A DNA stretch of 33,520 nucleotides, from contig JAIPJX010000044.1 in the NCBI GenBank assembly GCA_021733945.1, positions 1 through 33,520 on the forward strand, written 5' to 3'. Of the stretch, positions 32,734-33,520 are shown piece by piece. Numbering within the stretch: position 1 is the stretch's first letter; each line of letters starts with the position of its first letter. The position numbers and the translations under genes are program-made. Below the pieces are notes generated by a model, which was given only the letters and a program-made list of their open reading frames with translations, was not told where the DNA came from and ran no database searches. Source of the DNA: Verrucomicrobiota bacterium. Lineage in GTDB: Bacteria; Verrucomicrobiota; Verrucomicrobiia; Limisphaerales; SIBE01.

Positions 32734-33328
32734 AAAGTCCAAGCATCAGACCACAAGCGGCAATGCCGCCACCGGCAAGTCGGATCCATTGATGACGCGC
32801 CAGCGCGCGGGCACCAAGTCCAAGAGCCAGGCCAACGCCATGCAGTGCCGCGGTCGATGCCACCATACCAACCAGAACAGAAGAACCCGCAGTCGCGAGT
32901 TCCGTGCCGTGCGCGTGGCCATGGAACAACGCCAACGCACCGACCAAGGCAGCGGTAACGCCGACACCCGCCGCCCGCGCCGAGACCAACAATCCACCCA
33001 GAACCAAAACGGAAAGCAGTATCATCGGTTCAACCAACGGCAAGGCCATTCCAGCTCCGCCCGCGACCGCACCAACGCTCATCACACCCACGAAGACCGC
33101 AGGCAGAATCCATAATGCCCGACCGCCAATCTGCGCGCCCAGCAACCCCACAGCCACCATGGCGAGCAAATGGTCCATGCCCTGCAGGGGATGCGCCAAC
33201 CCGGCCCCCAGACCACCGACGGCTCCCGGGAGCACATGGCCCTGCACTGCCGACGGTGCCAGGCAAAGCGTGCCGAAAAGCAGTCCCGCCATTGAAGGTT
33301 GCCAACGCATCGAAGAAATCGTTTTCAT
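32723..33328 (-). CDS. hupE: HupE/UreJ-family nickel/cobalt permease
   Basis: 201 residues from the ATG at 33328, with a signal-peptide-like start (AGLLFGTLCLAPSAVQG) and about six helices. The signature HPLQGMDHLLAMVAVGLLGA (about 45-64; H-P-x-x-G-x-D-H-x-x-A-M) and the later LFHGHAHGTEL are diagnostic of HupE/UreJ, small Ni2+ or Co2+ transporters tied to hydrogenase or urease maturation. A third His pair TAALHGVGLALG is also present. No hydrogenase, urease or B12 gene lies in the window, so the metal partner is unknown. It is followed by the longer HupE-type gene, giving a tandem pair. The last 192 bases of the window hold no gene that I can support. Confidence 0.9.
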   Translation of the reverse strand: MKTISSMRWQPSMAGLLFGTLCLAPSAVQGHVLPGAVGGLGAGLAHPLQGMDHLLAMVAVGLLGAQIGGRALWILPAVFVGVMSVGAVAGGAGMALPLVEPMILLSVLVLGGLLVSARAAGVGVTAALVGALALFHGHAHGTELATAGSSVLVGMVASTAALHGVGLALGLGARALARHQWIRLAGGGIAACGLMLGLSLL

Positions 33329-33520
33329 AATCCCCAATTGTTCGCTTTTGGCGGCTGTTGTCAAGGCTCTGGAATGCCCATCAGCGATTCCGCATGATGG
33401 GATGGATTTCTGGTTTGAGTGCGGATTTTCATTTTGAACCGGTGCGGGTTACCGCTGAACCTCGGGACCTGTTCTCCTGATTTGGGGTAGCTTCGCCGCC
33501 GAACGCGTCAGATGCAGTCC

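Noticed and set aside
32904-33437. Plus-strand open frame opposite hupE at the right edge
   Set aside because: The HPLQGMDH signature on the minus strand settles the coding strand. This frame is Pro/Ala/Thr-rich without homology signs.
1-33520. CRISPR arrays, tRNA or rRNA genes, prophage or integrative elements
   Set aside because: I scanned by eye for regularly spaced repeats, T-arm-like GGTTCGA sequences and integrase or phage proteins and saw none that I could support.

Overview
The window is an ordinary chromosomal stretch of a moderately GC-rich Gram-negative bacterium, most likely a member of the Verrucomicrobiota. I infer this from the style of several proteins: a long REP-associated transposase of the type common in that phylum, an RNase E/G with a long basic N-terminal extension placed directly behind mreBCD-mrdA-rodA, a c-type-cytochrome quinoprotein, an FG-GAP/VCBS-repeat exported protein, and a secreted protein with a terminal 'GPW...FLRVRR' module. 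No rRNA, tRNA, CRISPR array or prophage was found.

Layout. (1) 1-2130: the start of a DUF1015 gene running off the left edge, then a RAYT (Y1/HUH transposase) gene on the minus strand flanked by four copies of a GCCTGTCCC-containing repeat. Two of these form a 29-bp imperfect inverted repeat. (2) 2176-5834: a small conserved-hypothetical gene with a UvrD-type Tudor-like start, cutA, a divergent dihydropteroate-synthase-like gene that overlaps tail to tail with a SAM methyltransferase gene, and a UVR-motif protein. (3) 5857-14195, minus strand: a full aa3-type cytochrome c oxidase locus. It is read as cupredoxin-like protein, ctaA (heme A synthase), ctaB (heme O synthase), coxA (I), coxC (III), coxD (IV), two small membrane proteins, coxB (II), SCO1/SenC and DUF420. 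A perfect TGTGA-N6-TCACA palindrome stands upstream of the first gene. (4) 14299-16004, minus strand: riboflavin genes ribBA and ribH; upstream of them lies a membrane-anchored FliL-like protein. (5) 16918-24587, plus strand: the cell-shape and wall-elongation operon mreB-mreC-mreD-mrdA(PBP2)-rodA-rne/rng, closed by a strong intrinsic terminator. (6) 24672-33328: mostly independent exported proteins. These are a PQQ-type dehydrogenase with an embedded cytochrome c, a Cys-rich metal-binding-type lipoprotein, a large secreted protein, an FG-GAP protein, YchJ, and two tandem HupE/UreJ-family membrane proteins.

How the genes work together: ctaA, ctaB, SCO and DUF420 would supply heme A and copper to the oxidase encoded between them, and the cupredoxin-like protein may carry copper or electrons. 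The mre/rod operon encodes the elongasome. The most unusual items are the DHPS-like enzyme lacking the SRK catalytic motif, the nested 88-bp hairpin at 26883-26970, the CRP-like site before the oxidase operon, and the RAYT with an internal deletion next to its HUH motif. Nothing in the window is clearly a new defence or mobile system.
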